Part shown: positions 7,753-16,032 of the stretch, one piece after another
Numbering within the stretch: position 1 is the first letter of the stretch
How the letters are laid out: each line of letters starts with the position of its first letter
From: Solobacterium sp.
Lineage (GTDB): Bacteria > Bacillota_I > Bacilli_A > Erysipelotrichales > Erysipelotrichaceae
Direction of reading: 5' to 3'
Length of the DNA: 18,994 nt
Assembly (NCBI GenBank): GCA_017543025.1
Contig: JAFYGX010000029.1
Span: 1-18,994 of the forward strand
Notes under the pieces: model-generated
The model's database searches: none
The model's input: the letters and a program-made list of their open reading frames with translations, nothing else
Told to the model about the DNA's origin: nothing
Program-made: the position numbers and the translations under genes

Positions 7753-10700
7753 TCAGTTCTTTTTTGCGGCGTAGAATCCGATGCCTTCGTTTTTCCAGCC
7801 AGCCTGAACCAGAGAATCACGTTCTTCTGTACTGGTCGTGTAATGGTGCGATCCGGCAGTCGCATTCGGGTTGTACAGACGATACAGCGGCATGCCGTCA
7901 GAGTCTGCAGAATACCATGCAATGCCTTCATACTTCCAGCCGGCGTTTACGAGGCTGTCGCACTCTGCCTTACTGGTCGTGTAATGATGATCGCCGGCAT
8001 TCGGGTTGTAAACACGGTATACCGGATGGTCCGATTTCACCGGCGCCCGGAATCCGATTCCTTCATCCTTCCAGCCCGCATTTACAAGCACTGCTTTCTC
8101 CTGTGCGCTTCCGGTATAGAAGTGTTCACCGGAGTTCGGGTTGTAAAGCCGGAACATCTCAATCGAGTCCGTCGGGGTTGGTGTCGGGGTTGGTGTCGGT
8201 GTCGGTGTCGGAGTCGGAGTGGGAGTGGGAGTAGGAGTGGGAGTGGGAGTAGGAGTGGGAGTCGGTTCCGGTCCTGCATCCTTTACCGTAAAGACAGCTT
8301 CCGCAGGATTCTTCGAATCTGTAAATGTTACAGCCAGCTTATGTTCTCCTGCCGAAAGCGTTTCCAGATATACAGTTTTCAGGGTGAGCACAAGCCCTTC
8401 ATCTCCTTTTGCGGTTTTTGTCTGATACGCATCTGCCGCAAGTTCTTTTCCATCAACTGTTACAGCTGCCATTCGCTCAGCGGTATCAGCGTCAAACATA
8501 CTCGCATTGATGGTGAATTCGAGATCTTTCGCTGATTTTTTCTCATAAACAGACTGATCTCCTGCAGTGAACTTATACACTTTAAGTTCAAATGGATATA
8601 TGAATCCTCTGTACGCATTCAGATTTTCTGTCTCATCGACCACGTATGTGTAGTATTTTCCATCATTATCCATGAAGCAGGCGCCTTTTTTACTGCTGAA
8701 CGCCACTTTGTCATCGAACACTTTTCCTCCGGCTGTATAGATGAGAAGGCGATTATGAGTATCTGCGCTGAAGGAATCTGTCAGTGTGGTTCCTGCCACA
8801 CCGCCGATCCCATATCCGTCTGCCAGCATAATACCAAGTGCGCCTTCGCCCGAGAAAAACAGATTTCCTTCTGAATAGATGCCATATGTTACCGTATTGT
8901 TTTCCGGTTTGGAAACAAGATCCAGTGCTGTGAAATCCCCGCTCTGCATTGCTTTCTGAGCCTCTTCACTATCACCTGCCGACAGGATGGTACTGGTATT
9001 GTTCAGATGGATCTCCAGTGATTTCAGGCCGCTGTAAATACCGCATCTCTGCTCCGTGCCAACCTCTTTTGTCATCGGCATCAGTGACGCTCCATTCAAT
9101 GTCAGCACATGATTGATGTGATCATACTGAACGGAAGCTTTGCTGTCCTTCATGACATTATTCCGATTCAGTCCGGTAACCCGAATATCGGAAACCCAGA
9201 GGTCATACTTCACTTCACTGAGGATCACTGCTTTCTGACTGTTCAGATCGGTTTCAAATGCATCATTATCGCTGAAGAAATATTTCAGCCAGCTTTCATC
9301 TTCCAGCTGATTGCTCAGCACAGCCCCGGAATCCTCATTGCTTTCACTTGTCAGTCCGAAACATGCCCCATCCGAAAGACCTTCCGCTGTCACGACATTG
9401 CCTTTCATCAGGAAGATATTGTCTGCTGTCTTCTTCTGTTCTTCACCGGTTCCGCTTGCACGGAAGTTGTCTTTTACAACCGCATTCTGTGTGACAGTAA
9501 ACCGGGATTCCCCGTCAGGCGCACTGCCTGCTTCCGTATAAATGCCGCCGCCGGCCCCGGTCCCGGCATCGATGACCTGATTATTGCATACAAGACTGGA
9601 CTCTCCCATATGGAAGTTTCCGTTCAGCGCAAGGTAAACGCCGCCGCCGTTCACATTTGCCGAGTTATCAGTGATCTTTGCGGCTGTTTCCCCTTCTCCG
9701 TTCAGGGATGCAATTCCATAGCGGTCAATATAGATCGCGCCGCCCTTTTCATCCGCATAGTTGTTGCTCAGAACCGTATTGTTCAGCTCGAGTTCCGCAC
9801 TCGCACTGACCCAGCTGTTCGCTGCGCCTTCCAGGTAGATTCCGGCACCGTTTCCGCCGGTTTTTCCCGCTTTCACTGCCTGGCTTAACATAACCCTGCT
9901 GTTGTTCAGAATAACTCTCGCAGTATGTGCCTGGGAAGTCCGTGAGCTGAAACCGGATACGCCTGCTTTTGCGTAAACCGCACCGCCATTCTGCGCATGT
10001 CCGCTGAGCAGGGTGCTGTTTATTTCCATCATCGTATCTTCACTGACATAAACTGCACCGCCGTTCTGGGCTGCTTTACCCAGAATGTCACTTTTTTCCG
10101 CATGAAGCTCACCGCCAGCTTCGATATAAACCGCGCCGCCGTTCTTCTTGGACTCACCCAGCAGCGTAGCATCTTCCAGATTGACGGTTCCGCCGCTCAC
10201 AAGGATTACACCTCCGTTGCCATCGGAAACGCCATTCAGACCAGCTCCTCTGACATTCAGTATGTTATTGATTCCAAGAATTCTTGAATCCGTAACATTC
10301 GCAATCCGGCCGGTTTCAGATATGATTACGCCATTATCCACATCACCCTCTGTTTCTGAAATGATGTTCAGGGTTCCTCTTCCGCCATTCAGCAAAAAGT
10401 AATTAACGGTAAACAGCGTTCCGCTTCCTTTATAGGTAAGCGAATGGCTGTTCAGATCAATCGTCCGTTCACCGCCATTAACCGTAAACGTATTGTCACC
10501 GGCATCCGCATCTTTGAGAAGAACCAGCTTATCGCCGTTACTCCAGTTCTGCGCAGCCTTTACAAACGTACTGATGTAGGTCACTTCACCCTTACTGTCG
10601 ATCTTCTGTACTTCAGGATCAACGGGATCACCTTCGAGGTCATTTTCCTCTTCTGTTACATCTGCAGGTTCTTCTGTCTGTACGACATCCTCTTCCTGCT

Positions 10701-10860
10701 CATCCGTTTCTTCCTCATCCACGGACTCCGCGGTAATTTCTTCTGCTGTTTCTTCTCCTATCTCTGCTTCTTCGGCAGATACTGCAGCAGAAATATTGCC
10801 GCCGGCCATGAACAATGCCAGAACAGACGCAAGCATGGTCCGAAAAACTTTCGTTTTCAT
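7753..10860 (-). CDS. Secreted multidomain surface protein 1: beta-helix, YDLWV module, X2-like domain, (PT)16 linker, three DUF5648-type repeats
   Basis: This 1035-residue exported protein has an unknown role; adhesion or glycan binding is plausible. The signal peptide ends at AVSA (29). A very acidic tail (30-85) follows, then a right-handed beta-helix-like region (about 95-490) with repeated NGGAVY/GGAIY/GGGVY turns recalling chlamydial Pmp repeats (for example KGGAIYID at 372-379). Next come a module beginning YDLWVSDIRV (552-561) with LTLNGA and GIYS turns, an X2-like beta-sandwich (about 748-862), a (PT)16 linker (866-897) and three C-terminal repeats (903-1035) of the type I know as DUF5648. 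The start at 10858-10860 follows GGAGGGAATCC. No LPXTG, SLH or transmembrane anchor is visible. It is transcribed alone and is the leftmost of four paralogues. Confidence 0.94.
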   Translation of the reverse strand: MKTKVFRTMLASVLALFMAGGNISAAVSAEEAEIGEETAEEITAESVDEEETDEQEEDVVQTEEPADVTEEENDLEGDPVDPEVQKIDSKGEVTYISTFVKAAQNWSNGDKLVLLKDADAGDNTFTVNGGERTIDLNSHSLTYKGSGTLFTVNYFLLNGGRGTLNIISETEGDVDNGVIISETGRIANVTDSRILGINNILNVRGAGLNGVSDGNGGVILVSGGTVNLEDATLLGESKKNGGAVYIEAGGELHAEKSDILGKAAQNGGAVYVSEDTMMEINSTLLSGHAQNGGAVYAKAGVSGFSSRTSQAHTARVILNNSRVMLSQAVKAGKTGGNGAGIYLEGAANSWVSASAELELNNTVLSNNYADEKGGAIYIDRYGIASLNGEGETAAKITDNSANVNGGGVYLALNGNFHMGESSLVCNNQVIDAGTGAGGGIYTEAGSAPDGESRFTVTQNAVVKDNFRASGTGEEQKKTADNIFLMKGNVVTAEGLSDGACFGLTSESNEDSGAVLSNQLEDESWLKYFFSDNDAFETDLNSQKAVILSEVKYDLWVSDIRVTGLNRNNVMKDSKASVQYDHINHVLTLNGASLMPMTKEVGTEQRCGIYSGLKSLEIHLNNTSTILSAGDSEEAQKAMQSGDFTALDLVSKPENNTVTYGIYSEGNLFFSGEGALGIMLADGYGIGGVAGTTLTDSFSADTHNRLLIYTAGGKVFDDKVAFSSKKGACFMDNDGKYYTYVVDETENLNAYRGFIYPFELKVYKFTAGDQSVYEKKSAKDLEFTINASMFDADTAERMAAVTVDGKELAADAYQTKTAKGDEGLVLTLKTVYLETLSAGEHKLAVTFTDSKNPAEAVFTVKDAGPEPTPTPTPTPTPTPTPTPTPTPTPTPTPTPTPTDSIEMFRLYNPNSGEHFYTGSAQEKAVLVNAGWKDEGIGFRAPVKSDHPVYRVYNPNAGDHHYTTSKAECDSLVNAGWKYEGIAWYSADSDGMPLYRLYNPNATAGSHHYTTSTEERDSLVQAGWKNEGIGFYAAKKN
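7756..8154 (-). repeat. Three C-terminal DUF5648-type repeats of surface protein 1
   Basis: The repeats are 44, 45 and 44 residues long. Each reads roughly YRxYNPNxGxHxYT, then an acidic/basic helix-like part, then AGWKxEGIxFY. Repeat 1 has SGEHFYT, repeat 2 AGDHHYT, repeat 3 a two-residue insertion and GSHHYT. Confidence 0.9.
8170..8265 (-). repeat. Hexanucleotide array encoding (Pro-Thr)16
   Basis: Sixteen six-base units, each a CCN-ACN codon pair on the minus strand. Codon choice is not random along the array: one side uses CCA/CCG-ACA/ACC, the other CCC/CCT-ACT, with an 18-base higher-order unit repeated in tandem around 8215-8255. Length changes by whole units would keep the frame. Confidence 0.95.
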
Positions 10861-10887
10861 TATGTTGGATTCCCTCCTATAGTGCGG

Positions 10888-10916
10888 ATTATATCATTCC
10901 GAATTACAAATCACCA
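10888..10916 (-). promoter_or_regulatory. Candidate promoter of surface-protein gene 1
   Basis: A consensus TATAAT lies at 10888-10893 (minus strand), 27 bases ahead of the ATG. A poor -35 box TGGTGA at 10911-10916 is 17 bases upstream. The leader is short and carries the strong GGAGGG ribosome binding site. Confidence 0.55.
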
Positions 10917-11001
10917 GCACATCAGAAGAAGGATTTTACACATGCATTCATTTCATTCCTCTCACGCTTCCGCAATGCCTGCGGAACGGATCTAAGCAGG
11001 T

Positions 11002-11036
11002 AAAAAAAATCCCTGAATAAAATGCTTCAGGGATTT
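11002..11036 (-). terminator. Rho-independent terminator of surface-protein gene 2
   Basis: AAATCCCTGAA at 11007-11017 and TTCAGGGATTT at 11026-11036 form a perfect 11-bp stem with an 8-base loop. A T8 run follows on the minus strand. It lies about 30 bases after the stop at 11067. Confidence 0.92.
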
Positions 11037-11066
11037 CATATCCGGATTTTGATTCAGCTGCCGGAA

Positions 11067-13913
11067 TCAATTGGCCTTTGCGGCATAGAATCCGATGCCT
11101 TCATCTTTCCAGCCAACAGAGACAAGATAATCACGTTCCTGTGCGCTGGACGTATAGTGATGGGAACCGGTTAATGCATTCGGGTTGTACAGACGATACA
11201 TCGGAATACCGGTGCTGTCTGCCGCATACCATGCCACGCCTTCGTAGGTCCATCCGTTTTTGATCAGCAGTTCACACTCTTCCAGATTCAGTGTGTAGTG
11301 GTGATCACCGACATTCGGGTTATACAGACGATAGACCGGCTTGCTGGAATTCTTCATCGCATAGAAGCCGATGCCTTCATAACTCCATCCGGCAGAAACC
11401 AGACGGCCGCGTTCCTCTTCATTTGCAGTATAGAAGTGCTCTCCGCTGTTCGGGTTGTACATCCGGTACATCGGAACCGTCTGATCATCGACAGGGGTTG
11501 GTGTCGGAGTCGGGGTTGGTGTTGGAGTTGGTGTAGGAGTCGGAGTCGGCGTAGGTGTAGGCGTCGGTGTAGGAGTCGGAGTTGGTGTCGGAGTGGGGGT
11601 TGGTGTCGGAGTGGGGGTTGGTGTCGGTGTCGGAGTCGGAGCAGGTTTATCCTCCACGGTAAGTGTGGCTGTAACAGCGTCAGCGAAATCAGAGAACGAA
11701 ACCGAAACCGTATATTCTCCGGCAGGCATTGCGTCCAGTTTCTCCGCATTCAGACGCAGGGAAAGACCTTTTCCGTCTTTGGCTGCAGCGACTGTATAGT
11801 CTTCCGCTGCCAGTTCTGTGCCATTCAGCGCAGCAGTGCTGAAACGGCTCAGCGTATCTTCGTCAAACATGGATGCCGCATAGGTGAATTCAGGACCTTC
11901 GGCAGAGCCTTTGACCCATTTCTGCGATGCTGCAGAAGTAAGGGAGTAGGTCTTGAGTTCACTTGGATACTGGAAGTACGGATATGCATGCAGATCCTTG
12001 CCGGCAGGCATGATCGTATAACGGTTTCCGTCCGCATCCTTTACCAGAGCACCGGAGTTCCCATACACATTCACGTATTCAGAAAGCGCGCTTCTGCCTG
12101 CTTCAATTTTCACCGTCGTATGATCATCCAGCGCAAAGGTTGTTCCGCTTTCCGTTTCTTTCTCACGGACGAAGAATCCATCCGACTGTTCAGAGGCATC
12201 CGCAATCTTCAGATCGAGGTCTGCTCCGGCGAAGCCGGAAGACTGATCCAGCATGAAGCCGCATCTTACTTTGCCGTCTTTTCCTTTCAGCTGGATATCA
12301 ATATTGCTTACCATCACTGCAAGGTTCTGGGACCTGATTCCGATCTGTGCGGTATTGCCGGAGGTCATGGAAATATTGATCGGCGAATTGAGGATCACCA
12401 TCGATTTCTGTGAAAAGAGACCAATACCGGTTTTATTCGGTGTAAGGCTGATATCAAGACTTCCGTTCTTGCCTTCGATGCCAAGTCCGCCGTTGCTGTA
12501 AATACCGTATACATCATCTTTCGGATAAATTCCGTTTTTGATTGTTGTCTTGCCGTTTAGAACGACTTTCAGAGTCTCAAGACCGGAAAGCACAGCATAG
12601 CCGCTTTCATTTGCAGGATCAACGATCGAAGCAACCAGTGTCGCGTTATTAAGCGTCAGTTCATTAGTCTCCGGGTTAAAGGAAACTGTACCGTCTTCCT
12701 TGATGTCATCCCGGTTCGTTCCGCACACCTGAACGCCTTCAACCCAGAGATCATAGGTCTTCTCCGCAAAGATCGCAGCATTCGTTTTCGAAGCGATGAC
12801 CTCATACCGATCATCATCACTGACAAAGTTCAGCCCTGCCCTCTCGGCATCCGGCAGACTCGTGGTCAGCTCCATGCCCTGGGCGGCAGCTTTCTTATAA
12901 TCACTGACACTGAGACCAAGATATGCGCTGAGATCAAGATCACTGCTGATCAGGAGCTTGTTTTCAATCCAGCTTGTGGGGCCAAATTTTCTGATCACCA
13001 GATAGACGTTGTTCTGTACCGATTCGGTTTCAGAAGTCCTGAAGTTATCACGGACTGTCGGACCTCCGGCAACCGTTACTACACCATCCGCGTAGACACC
13101 GCCGCCGTTTTCAGAAGCGCTGTTGCCTTTGATCATGCCGTCATTCAGCGTAAATGTTCCAAAATCCGCTACATAGACGCCGGCGCCGTTTCTCGCAGTA
13201 CTGTCAGAGATTACACCGCCGTTCATGTTGAAGATACCGCCTGCGGAAACTTTGACTGCACCGCCGTTTTCCGCAGTATTACCGGTAAGCGTTCCGGACT
13301 GAAGCTGAAGAATTCCGCCGACACCGGGCAGCGGACTTCCCTTGACTTCCGCAACCCGTCCGTTTTCCGCAAGGATGGCACCGCCGTCCTTTGAGGAAAC
13401 AATATCAAGTTTTCCTCTGACGGAATTGGATTCAGACGGCACTTTTGTGTTTTCCTTTACCACAAACAGCGTATCGGTGTCTTTGCCGGTCAGTGTATGG
13501 CCGGTGAGATCAAGCGTAAAGTCTCCTTCATCGAATACATAGCTTTTGCCGCAGACTGTAACATCTGACAGAAGATACAGCGTATAACCGTTCTGCCAGT
13601 AGCTTACACAGAGATCGAAGGGGCCGGTCATAACCAGCTTGCCCTCGCCGTCTTTCACATATGCCTCAAAAAGAGCCTGGTCTTCTGAGGGTTCTTCGGC
13701 TTCCGGCAGCGTTCCTTCCGCTTCGGAAATGACTGTTTCTTCCTCTTCTTCCTGGGATTCTGCAGGCTGATCTTCTGCTTCATTTACTGTTTCAGCAGTT
13801 TCTTCTGTCTCTTCTTCTGCTTCTTCCGCAGAAACCATCGGAGAAACAGCACTGCCGAACAGGAAACAGGCCATGGAGGCACCAAGCAATGCCCGTAATT
13901 TCCTAGTAATCAT
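11067..13913 (-). CDS. Secreted multidomain surface protein 2: beta-helix, YDLWV module, X2-like domain, (PT)24 linker, three DUF5648-type repeats
   Basis: A paralogue of the neighbouring genes, 948 residues from the chosen start. Order: signal peptide ending MVSA (29), acidic tail (30-80), beta-helix-like region (about 83-310; ENGGAV, RNGAGVY, ENGGGVY turns), YDLWVEGVQV module from 387, X2-like beta-sandwich (about 640-755), a P(TP)24 linker (759-807), and three DUF5648-type repeats (815-948). An upstream in-frame ATG (13968-13970) would add 19 hydrophilic residues ahead of the signal peptide. I reject it because the ATG at 13911-13913 has GGAAAGGGAATCC in front, as in the sister genes, and gives the same cleavage position. 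No wall-sorting or membrane anchor is seen. It is monocistronic, and its function is unknown. Confidence 0.92.
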   Translation of the reverse strand: MITRKLRALLGASMACFLFGSAVSPMVSAEEAEEETEETAETVNEAEDQPAESQEEEEETVISEAEGTLPEAEEPSEDQALFEAYVKDGEGKLVMTGPFDLCVSYWQNGYTLYLLSDVTVCGKSYVFDEGDFTLDLTGHTLTGKDTDTLFVVKENTKVPSESNSVRGKLDIVSSKDGGAILAENGRVAEVKGSPLPGVGGILQLQSGTLTGNTAENGGAVKVSAGGIFNMNGGVISDSTARNGAGVYVADFGTFTLNDGMIKGNSASENGGGVYADGVVTVAGGPTVRDNFRTSETESVQNNVYLVIRKFGPTSWIENKLLISSDLDLSAYLGLSVSDYKKAAAQGMELTTSLPDAERAGLNFVSDDDRYEVIASKTNAAIFAEKTYDLWVEGVQVCGTNRDDIKEDGTVSFNPETNELTLNNATLVASIVDPANESGYAVLSGLETLKVVLNGKTTIKNGIYPKDDVYGIYSNGGLGIEGKNGSLDISLTPNKTGIGLFSQKSMVILNSPINISMTSGNTAQIGIRSQNLAVMVSNIDIQLKGKDGKVRCGFMLDQSSGFAGADLDLKIADASEQSDGFFVREKETESGTTFALDDHTTVKIEAGRSALSEYVNVYGNSGALVKDADGNRYTIMPAGKDLHAYPYFQYPSELKTYSLTSAASQKWVKGSAEGPEFTYAASMFDEDTLSRFSTAALNGTELAAEDYTVAAAKDGKGLSLRLNAEKLDAMPAGEYTVSVSFSDFADAVTATLTVEDKPAPTPTPTPTPTPTPTPTPTPTPTPTPTPTPTPTPTPTPTPTPTPTPTPTPVDDQTVPMYRMYNPNSGEHFYTANEEERGRLVSAGWSYEGIGFYAMKNSSKPVYRLYNPNVGDHHYTLNLEECELLIKNGWTYEGVAWYAADSTGIPMYRLYNPNALTGSHHYTSSAQERDYLVSVGWKDEGIGFYAAKAN
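11070..11471 (-). repeat. Three C-terminal DUF5648-type repeats of surface protein 2
   Basis: These 134 residues show the same order as in the sister proteins: MYRMYNPNSGEHFYT, VYRLYNPNVGDHHYT and MYRLYNPNALTGSHHYT open the three repeats, and each closes with GW followed by EGIGFY or EGVAWY. Confidence 0.9.
11493..11639 (-). repeat. Hexanucleotide array encoding P(TP)24
   Basis: These 147 bases form 49 alternating Pro and Thr codons. An 18-base higher-order unit is repeated exactly at 11583-11600 and 11601-11618, which points to expansion by slippage or unequal exchange. Confidence 0.95.
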
Positions 13914-13945
13914 TCGTGGATTCCCTTTCCCTTTCATATGACTGA

Positions 13946-13954
13946 ATTTTACCA
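13946..13954 (-). promoter_or_regulatory. Candidate extended -10 promoter of surface-protein gene 2
   Basis: The minus strand reads TGGTAAAAT, an extended -10 element 32 bases ahead of the chosen ATG at 13913. A TTGATA further upstream (13972-13977) is at a poor 20-base spacing. This placement also argues against the upstream ATG at 13970, which would lie before the promoter. Confidence 0.45.
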
Positions 13955-14007
13955 TGTTCCTTAACTGCATTTATCAAAAAAACTGCTTTCTGTCACGAAT
14001 GCAGAGA

Positions 14008-14035
14008 AAAAATGATTCTGCCGGGCAGAATCATT
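14008..14035 (-). terminator. Rho-independent terminator of surface-protein gene 3
   Basis: AATGATTCTG at 14011-14020 pairs with CAGAATCATT at 14026-14035 (11 bp with the C-G loop closure), followed by a T-run on the minus strand. It lies about 40 bases after the stop codon at 14075. Confidence 0.85.
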
Positions 14036-14074
14036 CATGCATATACGCAAATGGTTATGAATCAGCGTCCATTT

Positions 14075-15880
14075 TTACTCTTCGGTATAGAACGCGATTC
14101 CTTCAAACTTCCAGCCTGCTTTGATCAGGCTGTCACGTTCCTTCTGATCGGATGTATAGAAATGTGCGCCAGCTTCCGCATTCGGATTATACAGACGATA
14201 CTGTGCAGCACTGCCGGAGGCATACCATGCAATTCCTTCATCTTTCCAGCCTGCTTTGACCAGAAGCTCTTTTTCTGCAGGATTTACGGTATAGAAGTGA
14301 TCTCCTGCATTCGGGTTGTATACGCGGAATACCGGACGGGCAGAAGTCTTCAGCGTAATGAAGCTGACACCTTCATAGAACCATCTGGTGTTGATCAGAT
14401 GATCGCGTTCCTGCGGGTTTGCGGTATAGAAGTGTTCCCCGGAATTCGGATTATAGAAGCGATAGACCTCGGTATACTCTTTTGCCGGAGGGGTTGGTGC
14501 AGGCGGATCTGCTTCTGCAACTGAGAAACCGGCTCTGATTTTTGTTTCCCAGTCCGTAAAGGTAATTGTCAGTGTATGCGTTCCGACCGAGAGTGTTTCA
14601 AGCTTATCCCGGTACAGCGATATGACCACTCCTTTATTGCCGTGACCGGCGTTGGAGGTATATTCCTCCGAGGAAAGCAGTTTGCCGTCAAGCTCGACCA
14701 TTGAAAGATTCCTGCTGGTATCTTCATCAAGCAGGGATGCGCTGCAGGCAAAGGAGATTCCATCCTGTCCCCCTTTCTTCCACTCCTGCTGATCTCCGCT
14801 GACAAGCGAATAGGTCTTCATCTCATACGGAGCTTCCAGATAGCAGTACCCCGACATATCATAGCCGGACGGATTAAAGGTGAGCTGGCTTCCCTCTCTG
14901 TCTTTTGCAAGTGCAGTCAGACCGGTCTTGATGAAAAAGCGCTTATTTGCGAAGGAACCGTTCCGTGTGTCAATCTTCAGCGAACATTGTTCATCGAATG
15001 TCATTTCGGAATAATTAGCGGTATAGAAGCCAAATGCATCGGTAACCGCCGGATCAAGCACAAACTCAACGGAAGACCCCGCAGCAAAGGACTTATTGCC
15101 GATTACTGCTCCGATATGTCCCTGGCCAAACGAGCCGGACAGCTTTTCGCGAAGTTCTGTTCCCTTAAGATTCAGCGCGCCGTCAGTATAAATACCGGTA
15201 AGCGATCCGCGGCCTGACATATCCATCGTCGTCTGTTTGTTTTCAAGCTCGATATTTCCGCCTGCCTTCAGACCGATGGCATGATAATTGGAAGTATATC
15301 TGATGTTCAGACTGCCGTTTCCGGTCAGCTTCAGGCCCTTTTTTGCATAGATTCCATTCGCATCATAGTCATAGACAAGACCGTTTTCCAGATCTTCTCC
15401 GTTCTCGGAAGATCCTGCAAGTTCCGGCCTGTTCTCAGTTTCGTTCGATATCCGGTTTGTTCCGTAGAGTACAACTGTGAGATCCCGGTCAATTCCGCAA
15501 TAGATGCCATAGAATGTACTGCTGCCTTCCCGTAACGATCCAAGAATCGCTGCGTTCTGAAGCGAGAGCGTATTGGTATCCGGGTCATAGCTTCCGGTAC
15601 CGTTGTCACCCATAGGAAAAACATCAGAATTCTTGCTGGTAATCTGAAGTGAACCAACATACAGATCATAGTTTATTACCGGTTCATCCCCTTCCAGCGG
15701 TTCTTCTTCCCCGCTGTCTTCCGGTTCCGGTTTTTCCGGTTCTTCCGTTTCATTCCCGAAAACAGTGATCGATTCCGGTTCTTCCGCTTCTTCTGCATGG
15801 ACGGCAGGTCTCAGTGTTCCGCCCATCAGGAAAACAGCCAGAAATGCCAAAGACAGTACGCTGAATTTATTTCTGCTCAT
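14075..15880 (-). CDS. Secreted surface protein 3: YDLYV module, X2-like domain, short linker, three DUF5648-type repeats
   Basis: A 601-residue paralogue lacking the beta-helix and the long Pro-Thr linker. The signal peptide ends AVHA (29), then a Glu/Pro-rich acidic tail (30-66). Next is a module opening YDLYVGSLQI (71-80) with SYDPDTNTLSLQNA and GIYC/GIYA/GIYTDG turns, the conserved ALAKDREG stretch, an X2-like beta-sandwich (about 340-457; HTLTITFTDWE), a short Pro-rich joint (PPAPTPPA) and three repeats (472-601). The start at 15878-15880 is chosen over an ATG 63 bases upstream because GGAAAGGGGTAAATTCG precedes it and the signal peptide then aligns with the sister proteins. No surface anchor is recognised. 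It has its own promoter and terminator; function unknown. Confidence 0.91.
   Translation of the reverse strand: MSRNKFSVLSLAFLAVFLMGGTLRPAVHAEEAEEPESITVFGNETEEPEKPEPEDSGEEEPLEGDEPVINYDLYVGSLQITSKNSDVFPMGDNGTGSYDPDTNTLSLQNAAILGSLREGSSTFYGIYCGIDRDLTVVLYGTNRISNETENRPELAGSSENGEDLENGLVYDYDANGIYAKKGLKLTGNGSLNIRYTSNYHAIGLKAGGNIELENKQTTMDMSGRGSLTGIYTDGALNLKGTELREKLSGSFGQGHIGAVIGNKSFAAGSSVEFVLDPAVTDAFGFYTANYSEMTFDEQCSLKIDTRNGSFANKRFFIKTGLTALAKDREGSQLTFNPSGYDMSGYCYLEAPYEMKTYSLVSGDQQEWKKGGQDGISFACSASLLDEDTSRNLSMVELDGKLLSSEEYTSNAGHGNKGVVISLYRDKLETLSVGTHTLTITFTDWETKIRAGFSVAEADPPAPTPPAKEYTEVYRFYNPNSGEHFYTANPQERDHLINTRWFYEGVSFITLKTSARPVFRVYNPNAGDHFYTVNPAEKELLVKAGWKDEGIAWYASGSAAQYRLYNPNAEAGAHFYTSDQKERDSLIKAGWKFEGIAFYTEE
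14078..14467 (-). repeat. Three C-terminal DUF5648-type repeats of surface protein 3
   Basis: Repeats of 45, 44 and 41 residues open with VYRFYNPNSGEHFYT, VFRVYNPNAGDHFYT and YRLYNPNAEAGAHFYT. The first repeat is the most diverged at its end (NTRWFYEGVSF instead of AGWKxEGIxF). Confidence 0.88.
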
Positions 15881-15913
15881 CGAATTTACCCCTTTCCGTA
15901 AACAACTGGTTTT

Positions 15914-15943
15914 ATTGTAACTGTTTCGTTTCTTTCCAATCAA
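15914..15943 (-). promoter_or_regulatory. Candidate promoter of surface-protein gene 3
   Basis: On the minus strand TTGATT (15938-15943), an 18-base spacer and TACAAT (15914-15919) lie about 34 bases upstream of the ATG at 15880. This is the best-formed -35/-10 pair among the four paralogues. The longer reading frame starting at 15943 would overlap this promoter. Confidence 0.55.
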
Positions 15944-15987
15944 CAGGAGTTTTTTTCAAATCACATCCTGCGCTCTGCCGGAATATG

Positions 15988-16018
15988 AAAAAGCCCTGAA
16001 TCCTGCAATTCAGAGCTT
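15988..16018 (-). terminator. Rho-independent terminator of surface-protein gene 4
   Basis: AAGCCCTGAAT at 15991-16001 pairs with ATTCAGAGCTT at 16008-16018 (11 bp, one wobble on the minus strand), loop CCTGCA, followed by a T-run. It lies 15 bases after the stop codon. Confidence 0.85.
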
Positions 16019-16032
16019 CAAATCATCAGTGT

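Noticed and set aside
8170..8265. Hexamer arrays considered as a CRISPR or a non-coding satellite
   Set aside because: There are no spacers, the unit is six bases, and the array is in frame within a gene as Pro-Thr codons.
8219..8425. Plus-strand reading frame opening with a Gly-Val repeat
   Set aside because: It is the complement of the Pro-Thr hexanucleotide array of surface protein 1. It has no ribosome binding site and no independent protein features. The same applies to 11593-11799.
7693..8535. Long plus-strand open frame with an Arg/Cys/Ser/Gly-rich middle
   Set aside because: It lies wholly opposite the coding region of surface protein 1 and its terminator. Its low-complexity part arises from the same hexamer array.
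9109..9888. Plus-strand open frame of 259 codons
   Set aside because: Antisense to the beta-helix region of surface protein 1, with no family motif; a by-product of codon bias on the other strand.
11298..12413. Plus-strand open frame of 371 codons, Arg/Cys-rich
   Set aside because: Antisense to surface protein 2, which has a clear signal peptide and paralogues. No start signal or recognisable domain.
13914..13970. Upstream start for surface protein 2 (19 extra residues)
   Set aside because: It would put a hydrophilic stretch before the signal peptide and overlaps the promoter candidate. The downstream ATG has the shared GGAAAGGG leader.
15881..15943. Upstream start for surface protein 3 (21 extra residues)
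   Set aside because: Same reasons: it overlaps the -35/-10 pair and misaligns the signal peptide.
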